A stretch of DNA of 64,000 nt, taken from positions 2,108,001 to 2,172,000 of the forward strand of contig NZ_CP081001.1 of the NCBI RefSeq assembly GCF_029590555.1, read 5' to 3'. A program made the translations under genes and the position numbers. Positions within the stretch are counted from its first letter, which is position 1, and the number at the start of each line of letters is the position of its first letter. The notes beneath the pieces are model-generated. The model ran no database searches, had not been told where the DNA came from, and saw only the letters and a program-made list of their open reading frames with translations. Below, piece by piece: positions 42,117-51,909 of the stretch. Source of the DNA: Sphingobium sp. V4 (lineage in GTDB: Bacteria > Pseudomonadota > Alphaproteobacteria > Sphingomonadales > Sphingomonadaceae).

Positions 42117-44558
42117 ATGACCGACCTGCCGATCCATGCCGTACTGCCGGACCTGCTAGCTGCGTTGCGCGCGGGGAGCAATGCCGTGCTGGTGGCGCCG
42201 CCGGGCGCAGGCAAGACGACCGCGGTGGCGCCCGCGCTGCTGGACGAGCCCTGGTGCGCGGGCCAGGTGCTGCTGCTGTCGCCCCGGCGGCTGGCGGCGC
42301 GCGCGGCGGCGGAGCGGATCGCCGAACTGATGGGCGAGCAGCCGGGCGGCACGGTTGGCTATGCGACCCGGATGGACAGCAAGGTTTCGGGCAAGACCCG
42401 GCTGCTCGTGCTGACCGAGGGCATTTTCGTGCGGCGGATACAGGACGACCCGGAACTGGCGGGCGTGTCGGCCGTGCTGTTCGACGAAGTGCATGAGCGC
42501 AGCCTGGACAGCGATTTCGGGCTCGCGCTGGCGCTGGACGCGCAGGGCGCGCTGCGGCCGGACCTGCGGATCGTACCCATGTCGGCGACGCTGGACGGTG
42601 CGCGCTTTGCGTCTCTGCTCAACGGCGCGCCGGTGATCGAGAGCGAGGGGCGCATCCAGCCGCTGGACTATCGCCATATCGGCCGCGCGGCGGAAAGGAA
42701 GATCGAGGATGAGATGGCGGCGGCGATCCGCCGCGCGCTGAGCGAGGAAGCGGAAGGCGACCTGCTCGCCTTCCTGCCGGGCGTGCGCGAGATCGAGCGG
42801 ACGGCGGAGCGGATCGAGGGTGTGGCGGAAGTGCATATGCTGCACGGAAGCCTTGACCCCGGCGCGCAGCGGGCCGCGATCCGGCCTTCGCGCGAGGGGA
42901 AGCGCAAGGTGATCCTGGCGACCGCGATCGCGGAGACGAGCCTGACCATCGACGGTGTGCGGATCGTCGTGGACAGCGGCCTCGCGCGGCGGCCCCGCTA
43001 CGATCGGGCAGCGGGCGTCACCCGGCTCGTCACCGAGCGGGCGAGCCAGGCGTCCGCGACTCAACGTGCGGGCCGCGCCGCACGGCAGCGGCCGGGCGTC
43101 GCCTATCGGCTGTGGGAAGCGGCCGCAAGCGCGGGGATGCCGCCTTTCGATCCACCGGAGATTTTGGAGAGCGACCTCAGCAGCCTGCTGCTGGATTGCG
43201 CGCTTTGGGGGGTGAGCGATCCGGGGGCGCTGCGCTGGCTGGACGCCCCGCCGGCGGCAGCGGTCGAGGAAGCCCGGCGGCGGTTGACCGTGCTGGAGGC
43301 GCTGGACGCGGACGGACGGATCACGCCGCATGGCAAGGCACTGGCGGCGCTGCCGCTGTCCCCGCGGATCGCCCATATGCTGGTGCGCGCGGGGGAGATG
43401 GGGCTGGCGGAAGTGGCGGCCGAGGTGGCGGTGCTGCTGGGCGAGCGCGGCATCGGCGGACAGGACACGGACCTGACGCTGCGGCGGCAGCGCTGGCGGC
43501 GCGAGAGCGGCAAGCGTGCGGATGCGGCCAGAGGGCTGGCGAAGCGGTGGGCGCGGCTCGTCGCCAGCGGGAGCGACAGCATGACCCCTGCGGATGCCAC
43601 GGGCCTCTGCCTCGCGCTCGCCTTCCCTGATCGCGTGGCCAAGCGCCGCTCCGCCGATGGCGCGGACTGGGCGAGCGTCGGCGGGCGCGGCTTCCGGCTC
43701 GATCCGCTGTCGCCGCTGGCGCGCGAGCCATGGCTGGCGGTGGGCGAGGTGCAGGGCAGCGCCGCCGGCGCGCGCATATTGTCCGCCGCGCCGATCGACG
43801 AAGCCGGCGTGATCGGGCTGTTCGGCGCGCGGATCGCGGAGCATAGGACGGTGAAGTTCCGCCCCGCCAATGGCGGCATCGAAGCGCTGCGCGAACGGCG
43901 GCTGGGTGCGGTGCGGCTGTCGTCCGGGTCCGATGACCGGCCCGACCCGCAAGCGGTGGTCGCCGCGCTGGTGGACGGTGTGCGGCAGGGCGGCCTTGCC
44001 CTCCTGCCCTGGTCGGAAGCGGCGCAATCGCTGCGGATGCGGGGCGAATTTGCTGGGATCGAGGCGCTGTCCGACACCGCCTTGATCGAGACGCTGGACG
44101 ACTGGCTCCCGCCGCTGCTGGCCGGCAAGCGACGACTGTCCGATATCGACCGGTCGCAGCTTTCGGCGGTGCTGGAGGGGCTGATCGGCTGGGACGGCAA
44201 GCAGCAACTCGACCGGCTCGCCCCACCCGACTTCCGGTCGCCCGCCGGGAGCAGTCATGCGATCGACTATGCGGCGGAGGGCGGACCGCGGGTCGAACTG
44301 CGGGTGCAGGCGCTGTTCGGCCTGTCGGAGCATCCGACCGTCGGCAGCCAGCGCATCCCGCTGGTCCTGTCGCTCACCTCGCCAGCCGGGCGGCCGATCC
44401 AGACGACGCGCGACCTGCCCGGTTTCTGGGCCGGCAACTGGCGCGACGTCGCCAAGGAAATGCGCGGCCGCTATCCGCGCCACCCCTGGCCCGACGATCC
44501 TGCCGCAGCCAGCGCCACATTGCGCACCAAAAATGCGGATGCCCGCCGGAGGTCTTGA
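42117..44558 (+). CDS. hrpB: ATP-dependent helicase HrpB
   Basis: DEAH-box helicase of 813 residues. Walker A is APPGAGKTTAV, the DEVH box is LFDEVHERSLDSD, and the helicase C domain carries ATAIAETSLTIDGVRIVVDSGLARRPRYD and QRAGRAARQRPG. A HrpB-specific C-terminal region follows (FWAGNWRDVAKEMRGRYPRHPWPDDP), which is diagnostic. The biological role is poorly defined (RNA metabolism, envelope effects). The start at 42117 was chosen over an upstream in-frame Met that would overlap the kinase leader. Confidence 0.95.
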   Translation: MTDLPIHAVLPDLLAALRAGSNAVLVAPPGAGKTTAVAPALLDEPWCAGQVLLLSPRRLAARAAAERIAELMGEQPGGTVGYATRMDSKVSGKTRLLVLTEGIFVRRIQDDPELAGVSAVLFDEVHERSLDSDFGLALALDAQGALRPDLRIVPMSATLDGARFASLLNGAPVIESEGRIQPLDYRHIGRAAERKIEDEMAAAIRRALSEEAEGDLLAFLPGVREIERTAERIEGVAEVHMLHGSLDPGAQRAAIRPSREGKRKVILATAIAETSLTIDGVRIVVDSGLARRPRYDRAAGVTRLVTERASQASATQRAGRAARQRPGVAYRLWEAAASAGMPPFDPPEILESDLSSLLLDCALWGVSDPGALRWLDAPPAAAVEEARRRLTVLEALDADGRITPHGKALAALPLSPRIAHMLVRAGEMGLAEVAAEVAVLLGERGIGGQDTDLTLRRQRWRRESGKRADAARGLAKRWARLVASGSDSMTPADATGLCLALAFPDRVAKRRSADGADWASVGGRGFRLDPLSPLAREPWLAVGEVQGSAAGARILSAAPIDEAGVIGLFGARIAEHRTVKFRPANGGIEALRERRLGAVRLSSGSDDRPDPQAVVAALVDGVRQGGLALLPWSEAAQSLRMRGEFAGIEALSDTALIETLDDWLPPLLAGKRRLSDIDRSQLSAVLEGLIGWDGKQQLDRLAPPDFRSPAGSSHAIDYAAEGGPRVELRVQALFGLSEHPTVGSQRIPLVLSLTSPAGRPIQTTRDLPGFWAGNWRDVAKEMRGRYPRHPWPDDPAAASATLRTKNADARRRS

Positions 44559-44614
44559 CTTCGCGGCAACCGCTGGTGCAACGCACCATCACGATTTTAC
44601 GGAGTCCCATCGCG

Positions 44615-44893
44615 ATGACCGCGCGCATCTATCAGATCCAGAAGAACGCCCTCCAGTCCGGCAAGGCGCTGACCCACAAATGGGTGCTGGAATATGCGCC
44701 CGCCGAAGCGAAGCAGGCCGATCCGCTGACCGGGTGGGCCGGCTCAGGCGACACGCAACAGCAGTTGAAGCTGAGCTTCCCGTCGCAGGAAAGCGCGGTC
44801 GCCTATGCGGAGAAGAAAGGCGTGGCTTACACTGTCATCGCAACTCCGCCCAAGACGCTGAAATTGCAGGCCTACGCCGACAATTTTCGCTGA
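44615..44893 (+). CDS. NDUFS4-like complex I accessory subunit (ETC complex I family)
   Basis: Protein of 92 residues in the ETC complex I subunit family (PF04800), the bacterial counterpart of mitochondrial NDUFS4. It has the segment KWVLEYAPAEAKQADPLTGWAGSGDTQQQLKLSFPSQESAVAYAEKKG, covering the characteristic WxGSxDTxxQ motif. It stabilises NADH:ubiquinone oxidoreductase in alphaproteobacteria. It stands apart from the nuo operon. Confidence 0.92.
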   Translation: MTARIYQIQKNALQSGKALTHKWVLEYAPAEAKQADPLTGWAGSGDTQQQLKLSFPSQESAVAYAEKKGVAYTVIATPPKTLKLQAYADNFR

Positions 44894-45073
44894 TCGGCGG
44901 CCTGCCCCCTTTTGCCGTCCCCGATGTGGGGGTCATCAGATGATGCCATCTGACTGAAAATCCCTATGCTTGCACATTCGGGCGCGATACTGCCCGATTG
45001 ACGCCTTAATCGCCTGCCAAAGGGCGGGACGGAGCGGCGAGGGCCGCGCTTTGACGGAAAGAATTTCAAGATA

Positions 45074-45319
45074 ATGACGGATCGCGCCGAGATTTTCGAC
45101 AGCGTCGCAACGCAGATCGAACCCTTCAACAAAAAGGGTGTGGAGCTGGCCGAGGCCACGACCTTCGCCGGCGACCTGGAATGGGACAGCCTGACGGTGA
45201 TGGACTTCGTCGCGGCGATCGAGGATGAGTTCGACATCATCATCACCATGAACATGCAGGCCGAGATCGAGACCGTCGGCCAGCTGGTGGATGCGGTCGC
45301 GAAGCTGAAGGCCGCCTGA
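45074..45319 (+). CDS. Acyl carrier protein of the sphingolipid locus
   Basis: Acyl carrier protein of 81 residues. The phosphopantetheine Ser is in LEWDSLTVMDFVAAIEDEFDI (about 35-55), with DS(L) as the family site. It lies directly upstream of serine palmitoyltransferase, as in other sphingolipid-making alphaproteobacteria, where a dedicated ACP supplies the acyl chain. This is not the housekeeping acpP of fatty acid synthesis. A TCAGAT-GATGCC-ATCTGA palindrome lies about 130 bases upstream. Confidence 0.9.
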   Translation: MTDRAEIFDSVATQIEPFNKKGVELAEATTFAGDLEWDSLTVMDFVAAIEDEFDIIITMNMQAEIETVGQLVDAVAKLKAA

Positions 45320-45330
45320 TCTGGAATTTG

Positions 45331-45410
45331 CCGTTCGCCCCGAGCGAAAGCGCGGAAGGCAGCCTCGCCTCCGCTCGACAGAGGGCTTCGACTTCGCTCG
45401 GCCCGAACGG
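45331..45410. repeat. Dispersed CCGTTCG/CGAACGG repeat between acp and spt
   Basis: CCGTTCG opens and CGAACGG closes an 80-base block that includes CTCGACAGAGGGCTTCGACTTCG-type arms. It separates the ACP and SPT genes and is related to the units at 39490 and 63337. Confidence 0.6.
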
Positions 45411-45429
45411 TTTAGGGATAGCTGATATT

Positions 45430-46662
45430 ATGACCGACGCCGCCATCGCCACCCAAACGCGCGACCTGTTTTCCAAGTTCGATCCGCTGATCGCCGAGCG
45501 CGAGGCGCTGCTGGCGACGGGCGTCCGCGACCCGTATGCGATCGTGATGGACAAGGTGCTCTCGCCAACGCGCGCGATCATCCAGGGCAAGGAAACCATC
45601 CTGCTCGGCACCTACAATTATATGGGCATGACCTTCGATCCCGACGTGGTCGCGGCCGGCAAGAAGGCGCTGGACGAGTTCGGCGCGGGCACCACTGGCA
45701 GCCGCGTGCTCAACGGCACCTATCAGGGCCACAAGGAAGTCGAGGACGCGCTCAAGGAGTTTTACGGCACATCGGGCGCCATGGTCTTCTCGACCGGTTA
45801 TCAGGCGAATCTGGGCATTATCTCCACCCTCGCGGGCAAGGGCGACTATGTCGTGCTGGACGCCGACAGCCATGCGTCCATCTATGACGGCTGCGGCCTT
45901 GGCAATGCGGAGATCGTCCGTTTCCGCCACAACAGCGTCGAGGATCTGGACAAGCGCCTCGGCCGCCTGCCCGCCGATGCGCTGAAACTGGTGGTGCTGG
46001 AAGGCGTCTATTCGATGCTGGGCGACGTCGCTCCCCTGCCCGAAATGGTCGCCGCGATCCGCAAGCATCCCAACTGCATGATCCTGTGCGACGAGGCGCA
46101 TGGCATGGGCTTCTTCGGCCCCAATGGGCGTGGCGCCTATGAGGAGCAGGGCGTCGAGGGCGAGATCGACTTCGTGGTCGGCACCTTCTCCAAGTCGGTC
46201 GGCACGGTCGGCGGCTTCTGCGTGTCGAACCACCCCAAGTTCGAAATCCTGCGCCTCGTGTGTCGTCCTTATGTCTTCACCGCGTCGCTGCCGCCCAGCG
46301 TCGTCGCGACCGCCGCGACGAGCATCCGCAAGCTGATGCACGCCGGCGAAAAGCGCGCGCACCTGTGGAAGAACAGCCAGCGGCTGCACAAGGGCCTCTC
46401 CGACCTCGGTTTCAAGCTGGGCAGCGAGACGCCACAGTCGGCGATCATCGCGGTCATCCTGACCGACCAGACGCAGGCCGTCGCCATGTGGCAGACGCTG
46501 CTGGAACTGGGCCTCTACGTCAACATGGCGCGCCCGCCGGCGACCCCGGCCGGCACCTTCCTGCTGCGCTGCTCGCTCTGCGCCGAGCATAGCGACGAGC
46601 AGGTCGGCCAGATCATCGCCATGTTCGAGGCGGCAGGCAAGGCGACCGGCGCTATCGGTTGA
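45430..46662 (+). CDS. spt: Serine palmitoyltransferase
   Basis: PLP enzyme (410 residues) that condenses serine with an acyl thioester to form 3-ketosphinganine, the first step of sphingolipid synthesis. H148 (ADSHAS), D221 (LCDEAHG) and the PLP lysine K255 (GTFSKSVG) sit ten residues before the known positions of the Sphingomonas paucimobilis enzyme, consistent with a shorter N-terminus. It is soluble and homodimeric by family. The start at 45430 gives MTDAAIATQT. It follows the dedicated ACP. This gene is the main reason for calling the organism a sphingomonad. Confidence 0.95.
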   Translation: MTDAAIATQTRDLFSKFDPLIAEREALLATGVRDPYAIVMDKVLSPTRAIIQGKETILLGTYNYMGMTFDPDVVAAGKKALDEFGAGTTGSRVLNGTYQGHKEVEDALKEFYGTSGAMVFSTGYQANLGIISTLAGKGDYVVLDADSHASIYDGCGLGNAEIVRFRHNSVEDLDKRLGRLPADALKLVVLEGVYSMLGDVAPLPEMVAAIRKHPNCMILCDEAHGMGFFGPNGRGAYEEQGVEGEIDFVVGTFSKSVGTVGGFCVSNHPKFEILRLVCRPYVFTASLPPSVVATAATSIRKLMHAGEKRAHLWKNSQRLHKGLSDLGFKLGSETPQSAIIAVILTDQTQAVAMWQTLLELGLYVNMARPPATPAGTFLLRCSLCAEHSDEQVGQIIAMFEAAGKATGAIG

Positions 46663-46783
46663 TCGGCGACGCGTGCGGGAGTAGGGTGAGCCGAGTCCTA
46701 GCCGCGACGAAATGTTGCTTTCAGGGGGAAGCTTTGATCTGCCATATTCCTCCATCCCGCTCGTTCGACTAGTGTAACGGTCG

Positions 46784-48775
46784 ATGGCTGACGGCGAATT
46801 TCTCGACGATCCGAGCGAACGGCTGCGTGCCCTGGTCCGGCGCGCCGTGCCATTGCTACTCGTCGCCCTGCTGATCGGATCGCTGGGCGCCCTGCTCTAC
46901 ACCGCCAGCAACGCCACGCGCGACCATCAACATGCGCTGGCCGAACAGCAGCGCAGCTTCGAGATCATCGCCCTGGCGCGCGGGTTCGAGGCGCGCATCG
47001 CCCGGTCCGAAGTGACGCTGGCCCGCTATGTCATCAGCCTGGACCCGGACACCGGGCGCCTGTTTCAGGACCAGTGGCGCGGCGCGGCGAGCCAGCTCAA
47101 GGCGCTCCATTACGCCACGCGCGGATCGGGCTGGCAACGCGGCAATGTGGAAGCGCTGCAATATGCGTTCCAGCAGCGCGGCAAGACGCTGAACGAAATC
47201 GGCCTGCGCACCACCTATGACCAGAAGATGGCGGCGCTCGCCCGCTTCCACCAGGCCGGAAAGTCGCAGGATCTTCGGCGCATCACCGCCCTGCTCGACC
47301 TGGTCATCAATGCCGAGAATGCGCGGCTGCGCCAACGCAGCCTGGCGGTGACGCTGGCGGGCGACCGTAGCGAATTGGTCGGCAAGACGTCGCAGCTGCT
47401 GGGGCTGGCGATGCTGGTCTGCATCCTCTTTGCCGCCTGGTTCGCCAATGTCGCCTATGGCGAGCGGCGCAAGGCGCGGCGGCAGGCCGAACTGGAAACC
47501 GAGCGCGCCGACCGGCTGGAGGACGCCGTGCGCGCCCGCACCGCCGAACTGTCCGACGCCTATGAACAGCTGAAGCAGGAATCGGCCGAGCGCGAGGCGG
47601 CCGAGGACAATCTGCGCCAGATGCAGAAGATGGACGCGGTCGGCCAGCTCACCGGGGGCATCGCCCACGACTTCAACAATATGCTGGCCGTCGTCGTCGG
47701 CGGGCTGGAACTGGCCAAGCGCAACCTGCGGCTGAAGCCCGACGAGGCCGGCCGGCACCTCGACAATGCGATGGAGGGCGCCAACCGTGCCGCCGCGCTG
47801 ACCCGGCGACTGCTGGCCTTCGCCCGGTCCGAGCCGCTGCTGCCCAGCGCGGTCGATCCCGACAGCCTGCTGCGTGGCCTGGCGGACCTGGTGGACCGCA
47901 CCATCGGCGACCAGATCATCGTGGATTTCACGCATGAAGCGCGCGGCTGGCGCATCTTCGTCGACCAGCATCAGATGGAAAATGCGATCCTGAACCTGTG
48001 CGTCAATGCGCGCGACGCGATGGAGGGGCGCGGCAAGCTGACCCTGTCCACCGACCGCGCGACGCTCAAGGCCGGGGAGATCGGCGAATGCATGGCCGGC
48101 GATTATGTCGTGCTGACCGTCGCTGACGATGGGTGCGGCATGACGCCGGAGGTTCTGGCGCGGGTGTTCGAGCCGTTCTTCACCACCAAGCCGGTCGGCA
48201 AGGGAACGGGCCTCGGCCTCAGCCAGATTTTCGGCTTCGTGCGCCAGAGCGAGGGCGAGATCCGCATCGAGTCCGAACCGGGCAAGGGCAGCAGCGTGCA
48301 TCTCTACCTGCCGCGCTCGACGCAGGAACTGGAAGGGCTGGCGATGGACGACGGCGCCTTCGCCCGCACGCCGGTACAGCATCCGCCCACGCGCATTCTG
48401 GTGGTGGAGGATGATCCGCGCGTGCTGAACCAGACGATGGCGGCGCTCAGCGAACTGGGCCATTTGCCCGTCGCCTGCGATCATCCGTCAAAGGCGCCGC
48501 GGCTGCTCGCCAATAATGACGATATCGGCCTCATCATGAGCGACGTGCTGATGCCCGACATGACCGGGCCGGAGATGATCAAGGGCCTGCCGGCCCATTA
48601 CCGCCACCTGCCGGTGCTGTTCGTGACCGGCTATGCCGGCGATGCCAGCGAAACCGCAGATTTCGAAGGCCATGCGGTGCTGCGCAAACCCTATACGCTG
48701 ATGACGCTGGGCCAGGCGCTGGCGACGGCGCTCAACGGATCGCACCACCCCGGAACAGCCGCGGCAGCAGAGTGA
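46784..48775 (+). CDS. Membrane hybrid sensor histidine kinase
   Basis: Sensor kinase of 663 residues. A TM segment ([20 protein letters not shown]) precedes a periplasmic helical sensor (about 45-200, CHASE3-like layout) and a second TM ([16 protein letters not shown]). Then come a coiled segment, HisKA ([19 protein letters not shown]), HATPase ([12 protein letters not shown]) and a receiver domain (LVVEDDPRV, acceptor in [12 protein letters not shown]). It follows spt; whether it senses membrane state is speculation. Its 3' end overlaps the convergent Tam41-like gene by 44 bases. Confidence 0.9.
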   Translation: MADGEFLDDPSERLRALVRRAVPLLLVALLIGSLGALLYTASNATRDHQHALAEQQRSFEIIALARGFEARIARSEVTLARYVISLDPDTGRLFQDQWRGAASQLKALHYATRGSGWQRGNVEALQYAFQQRGKTLNEIGLRTTYDQKMAALARFHQAGKSQDLRRITALLDLVINAENARLRQRSLAVTLAGDRSELVGKTSQLLGLAMLVCILFAAWFANVAYGERRKARRQAELETERADRLEDAVRARTAELSDAYEQLKQESAEREAAEDNLRQMQKMDAVGQLTGGIAHDFNNMLAVVVGGLELAKRNLRLKPDEAGRHLDNAMEGANRAAALTRRLLAFARSEPLLPSAVDPDSLLRGLADLVDRTIGDQIIVDFTHEARGWRIFVDQHQMENAILNLCVNARDAMEGRGKLTLSTDRATLKAGEIGECMAGDYVVLTVADDGCGMTPEVLARVFEPFFTTKPVGKGTGLGLSQIFGFVRQSEGEIRIESEPGKGSSVHLYLPRSTQELEGLAMDDGAFARTPVQHPPTRILVVEDDPRVLNQTMAALSELGHLPVACDHPSKAPRLLANNDDIGLIMSDVLMPDMTGPEMIKGLPAHYRHLPVLFVTGYAGDASETADFEGHAVLRKPYTLMTLGQALATALNGSHHPGTAAAAE

Positions 48776-49610
48776 CCGCGCCCAGCAGCGGCCAGCGCCG
48801 CTGCCAGGGCTTGATTTCGATCTGCGTGCCTGCGTGGCGGTTGATCTTCCAGGCCAGATAATCGATGCCACCGGCATAGGTGAAGCTCGCCTTGGCCAGG
48901 CGGATCACGGAGAGCCGCTTGCCGCGCCGCTGGAGACGGCGCCAGAGCGCGGGCGCATCCACGGGCGACGGCGGCAGGCCGTCGGCCAGGGCGGCGTCGC
49001 CGAACCGGCGATAGCGGGCCGGATCGGCGTCAACGATCGAGAGCGAGCGCCCCTTCTTTTCCGCGCGCAATTCCGCATTGTAAGTCAGGGTAAAGCCGGC
49101 CTTCCACAGGCTGAGCGCGTCGCCCTGCCCTTCCGTCATCGGCCGGGCAAGCGACAGCAGCGTCGGCGCGGCGTGCGCCACGGCGGCGATGGCGCGCTGG
49201 CGGGCGAGGTCGTCGGAGGCCCAGAGCAGGCGCGATGGCTGGGCGAAGCGCGCCCAGACGGAGACATTGTCCGCCCCCGGACTGTTCAGGCGCACGAAGT
49301 CGGCTTCAGACAGCACCGCATATTTGGCGATCAGGCCATGATGTTCGAACGGGAAGACATTGGGCGGGATCAGCCGGTTGGCGCGCGCCAGCCAGCCCTT
49401 GCCATAAGCCACCGCATAGTCCGACACGATGAGATAGAAATCGAGCATCAGCCCGTCGAGATTCTTCTCCCGCAGGCAGGAGCCGTAGAACAGCACCGCG
49501 CGCGCGGCATCGGGATATTGGGACGCGAGCGCGCCTGCCATGGCGGCGGCGCGGGGATCCGCCGGCGCGGTCAGTTCGGCGGTGACGAGGGGGAGAAGCT
49601 GGCTGGGCAT
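48732..49610 (-). CDS. Tam41-like nucleotidyltransferase-fold protein
   Basis: Protein of 292 residues with LFYGSCLREKNLDGLMLDFYLIVSDY (about 40-65). This is the YGS...LDF nucleotidyltransferase layout seen in mitochondrial CDP-diacylglycerol synthase Tam41. Later segments also recall that family: LIAKYAVLSEADFVRL and a conserved TEGQGDALSLWKAGFTLTYNAELRAE. No TM segment. The similarity is by eye and distant. A role in phospholipid or sphingolipid head-group activation is plausible beside spt but unproven. Confidence 0.6.
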   Translation of the reverse strand: MPSQLLPLVTAELTAPADPRAAAMAGALASQYPDAARAVLFYGSCLREKNLDGLMLDFYLIVSDYAVAYGKGWLARANRLIPPNVFPFEHHGLIAKYAVLSEADFVRLNSPGADNVSVWARFAQPSRLLWASDDLARQRAIAAVAHAAPTLLSLARPMTEGQGDALSLWKAGFTLTYNAELRAEKKGRSLSIVDADPARYRRFGDAALADGLPPSPVDAPALWRRLQRRGKRLSVIRLAKASFTYAGGIDYLAWKINRHAGTQIEIKPWQRRWPLLGAVTLLPRLFRGGAIR

Positions 49611-49693
49611 GGATGACTATCAGTTGATGATCTCGCCGTTGCGAGCGCCGCGACGAAGGATAGTGCCAGCCTTCGCAGGAGCAGGTCCTTGTT

Positions 49694-50338
49694 TCAATCC
49701 CGGCGTCGAAACAACAGCGACAGATTGTTGGCGGGCATTTCGACCAGCCGGTCGAAGGCCAGCCCTTCCGCCTCAGCCGCCACGATCACATCCTCCAGAC
49801 GCCGCAGCCCCCAGTGCGGGTCGCGGGCCTTGAGCGAGGCGTCGAAGGCGCGGTTGCCGGGGGCGGTTTCCACCCCGTCGCGGAGATAGGGGCCGTAGAG
49901 ATAGAGGAGGCCGCCGCGCGGCAGCGCGGCCCCTGCCCGTTCGAGCAGCCCGACCGTCGCAGTCCATGGACTGATATGGACCATGTTGATGCAGAGGATC
50001 GCATCGGCCTGCGCGATCGGCCAGTCACCTGTCGTGTCCAGCCGGAGCGGCGCGCGGAGTTTGGGCAGCCTTGCTTCGGCCCGCCAGGCCGCGATCGAGG
50101 CGAACGCCGCCGGGTCGGGATCGGTTGGCTGCCAGTCGAGATCGGGAAAGGCGACAGCGAAATGGACAGCATGTTCGCCACTGCCGCTGGCTACCTCCAG
50201 CACCAGACCGGAGGATGGCAGCTGGTCGCGCAGCACGCCAAGGATGGCGTCGCGGTTGCGTTCGGTCGCAGGGGCATATCGCTTGCCCGCCGCGACGGGG
50301 CCGGAACCGGGTTCCCACGGTTCCGGCCTGTCCGTCAT
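49694..50338 (-). CDS. DUF938 SAM-dependent methyltransferase-fold protein
   Basis: Protein of 214 residues. It opens GKRYAPATERNRDAIL, has the SAM motif VLEVASGSGEHAVHFA (about 46-61), and INMVHISPWTATVGLLERAGAALPRGG. These match the DUF938 family. The substrate is unknown. The ATG overlaps the gcvPB stop in a four-base junction, so it is translated from the glycine cleavage operon and may be glycine-regulated. Confidence 0.88.
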   Translation of the reverse strand: MTDRPEPWEPGSGPVAAGKRYAPATERNRDAILGVLRDQLPSSGLVLEVASGSGEHAVHFAVAFPDLDWQPTDPDPAAFASIAAWRAEARLPKLRAPLRLDTTGDWPIAQADAILCINMVHISPWTATVGLLERAGAALPRGGLLYLYGPYLRDGVETAPGNRAFDASLKARDPHWGLRRLEDVIVAAEAEGLAFDRLVEMPANNLSLLFRRRD

Positions 50339-51909
50339 TCGGCGGCCTGCGCCAGCGCGGCTTCTGTCCAGGTCAGCACCGGCTTGCGCGCGGCCAGCGT
50401 TTCGTCGAGGCGGCGGCGCGGGGCGTGATAGGGCGCGCCCTTGAGCGCCTCGTCCCCGGCCTTGGCGCGCTGCGCCAGGCTGCGCAGCGCCAGGATGAAC
50501 TGGTCGAGCGCGGCCTTGCTTTCCGTCTCGGTCGGTTCGACCAGCATCGCGCCATGGACGACCAGCGGGAAATACATGGTCATCGGGTGGAAGCCCTCGT
50601 CGATCAGCCCCTTGGCGATGTCGAGCGTGGTGAAGCCTTCTGCCAGTCCCTTATCGCTGAACAGCGCTTCGTGCATACAGGGACCACTGGCGGCGAAGGG
50701 CGCGTCCAGCACATCCTCCAGGCTGCGCAGGATATAGTTGGCGTTGAGCACCGCATCCTCCGCCACCTGCCGCAGGCCGTCCGCGCCATGGCTGAGGATG
50801 TAGGTGAGCGCGCGGGTAAACATGCCCATCTGACCATGGAAGGCCGACATGCGGCCGAAACTCTGCGGCATTTCCTCGCCGACATTCTCCTCCTCGATCA
50901 GGTGGATGCTGCCGTCGGCCATGCGCGCGGTATAGGGGAGCGGGCCGAAGGGCGCGAGCGCTTCGGACAGCACCACCGGCCCCGAACCGGGACCGCCGCC
51001 GCCATGCGGCGTGGAGAAGGTCTTGTGCAGGTTGATGTGCATCGCATCGACGCCGAGGTCGCCGGGGCGGACCCGGCCGACGATCGCGTTGAAGTTCGCG
51101 CCGTCGCAATAGACGAACCCCCCTGCGGCATGGACCGCATCGGAGATCGTCTTCATGTCGCGCTCGAACAGGCCGCAGGTGTTGGGGTTGGTGATCATCA
51201 CCGCCGCCACGTCCGGGCCGAGACGGGCCTTGAGCGCTTCCAGATCGACACGGCCGTCCGGGGTCGCGGGAATATCCTCCACCTTGTAGCCGCAGAAGGC
51301 GGCGGTGGCGGGATTGGTGCCGTGCGCGCTTTCGGGCACCAGCACGACCTGCCGCGCGTCGCCGCGCGCTTCCAGCGCGGCGCGGATGCAGAGCAGGCCG
51401 CACAGTTCGCCATGGGCGCCAGCCTTGGGGGTCATGGCAACGCCATGCATCCCGGTCAGCTTGATCAGCCAGACGGCCAGTTCGTTGATGACGCCCAGCG
51501 CGCCCTGCACCGTCGATTGGGGTGCGAGGGGGTGAACGTCGGCAAAGCCCGGCATCCGGGCGACCTTCTCGTTAAGGCGCGGATTATGCTTCATCGTGCA
51601 GGAGCCGAGCGGGAACAGGCCGAGGTCAATGGCATAGTTCTGGCGGCTGAGGCGCGTATAGTGGCGCACCGTTTCCGGCTCCGACAGGCCGGGCAGGCCG
51701 ATGGAGTCGGTACGGGCGAGAGTGCCGAGGCGACTGGCGACCTTCGGCGCATCGGCCAGATCGACGCCGGTGGTGGCGGTCGATCCGATCTCGAAGATCA
51801 GCGCTTCCTCCAGCATCAGCGCACGATTGCCCGTGGCGGTCGCGGGGGAGCTGTCCAGTTCGTCGACGGCTTGCGGCGCGGTGGGGCGGCCTTCCTTCAG
51901 CATGGTCAT
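50335..51909 (-). CDS. gcvPB: Glycine dehydrogenase (decarboxylating) subunit 2
   Basis: C-terminal half of split P protein of the glycine cleavage system, 524 residues. The PLP-lysine region is [21 protein letters not shown], with K as the Schiff base. [15 protein letters not shown] ([14 protein letters not shown]) and [18 protein letters not shown] also match. GGAGGAA lies just upstream of the ATG, which overlaps the gcvPA stop by four bases. Works with GcvPA, H and T to split glycine to CO2, NH3 and methylene-THF. Confidence 0.96.
   Translation of the reverse strand: MTMLKEGRPTAPQAVDELDSSPATATGNRALMLEEALIFEIGSTATTGVDLADAPKVASRLGTLARTDSIGLPGLSEPETVRHYTRLSRQNYAIDLGLFPLGSCTMKHNPRLNEKVARMPGFADVHPLAPQSTVQGALGVINELAVWLIKLTGMHGVAMTPKAGAHGELCGLLCIRAALEARGDARQVVLVPESAHGTNPATAAFCGYKVEDIPATPDGRVDLEALKARLGPDVAAVMITNPNTCGLFERDMKTISDAVHAAGGFVYCDGANFNAIVGRVRPGDLGVDAMHINLHKTFSTPHGGGGPGSGPVVLSEALAPFGPLPYTARMADGSIHLIEEENVGEEMPQSFGRMSAFHGQMGMFTRALTYILSHGADGLRQVAEDAVLNANYILRSLEDVLDAPFAASGPCMHEALFSDKGLAEGFTTLDIAKGLIDEGFHPMTMYFPLVVHGAMLVEPTETESKAALDQFILALRSLAQRAKAGDEALKGAPYHAPRRRLDETLAARKPVLTWTEAALAQAAE

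Noticed and set aside
44936..44953. TCAGAT-GATGCC-ATCTGA palindrome as an operator for the ACP gene
   Set aside because: Arms are only six bases and no second copy or promoter match supports it; mentioned only as context.
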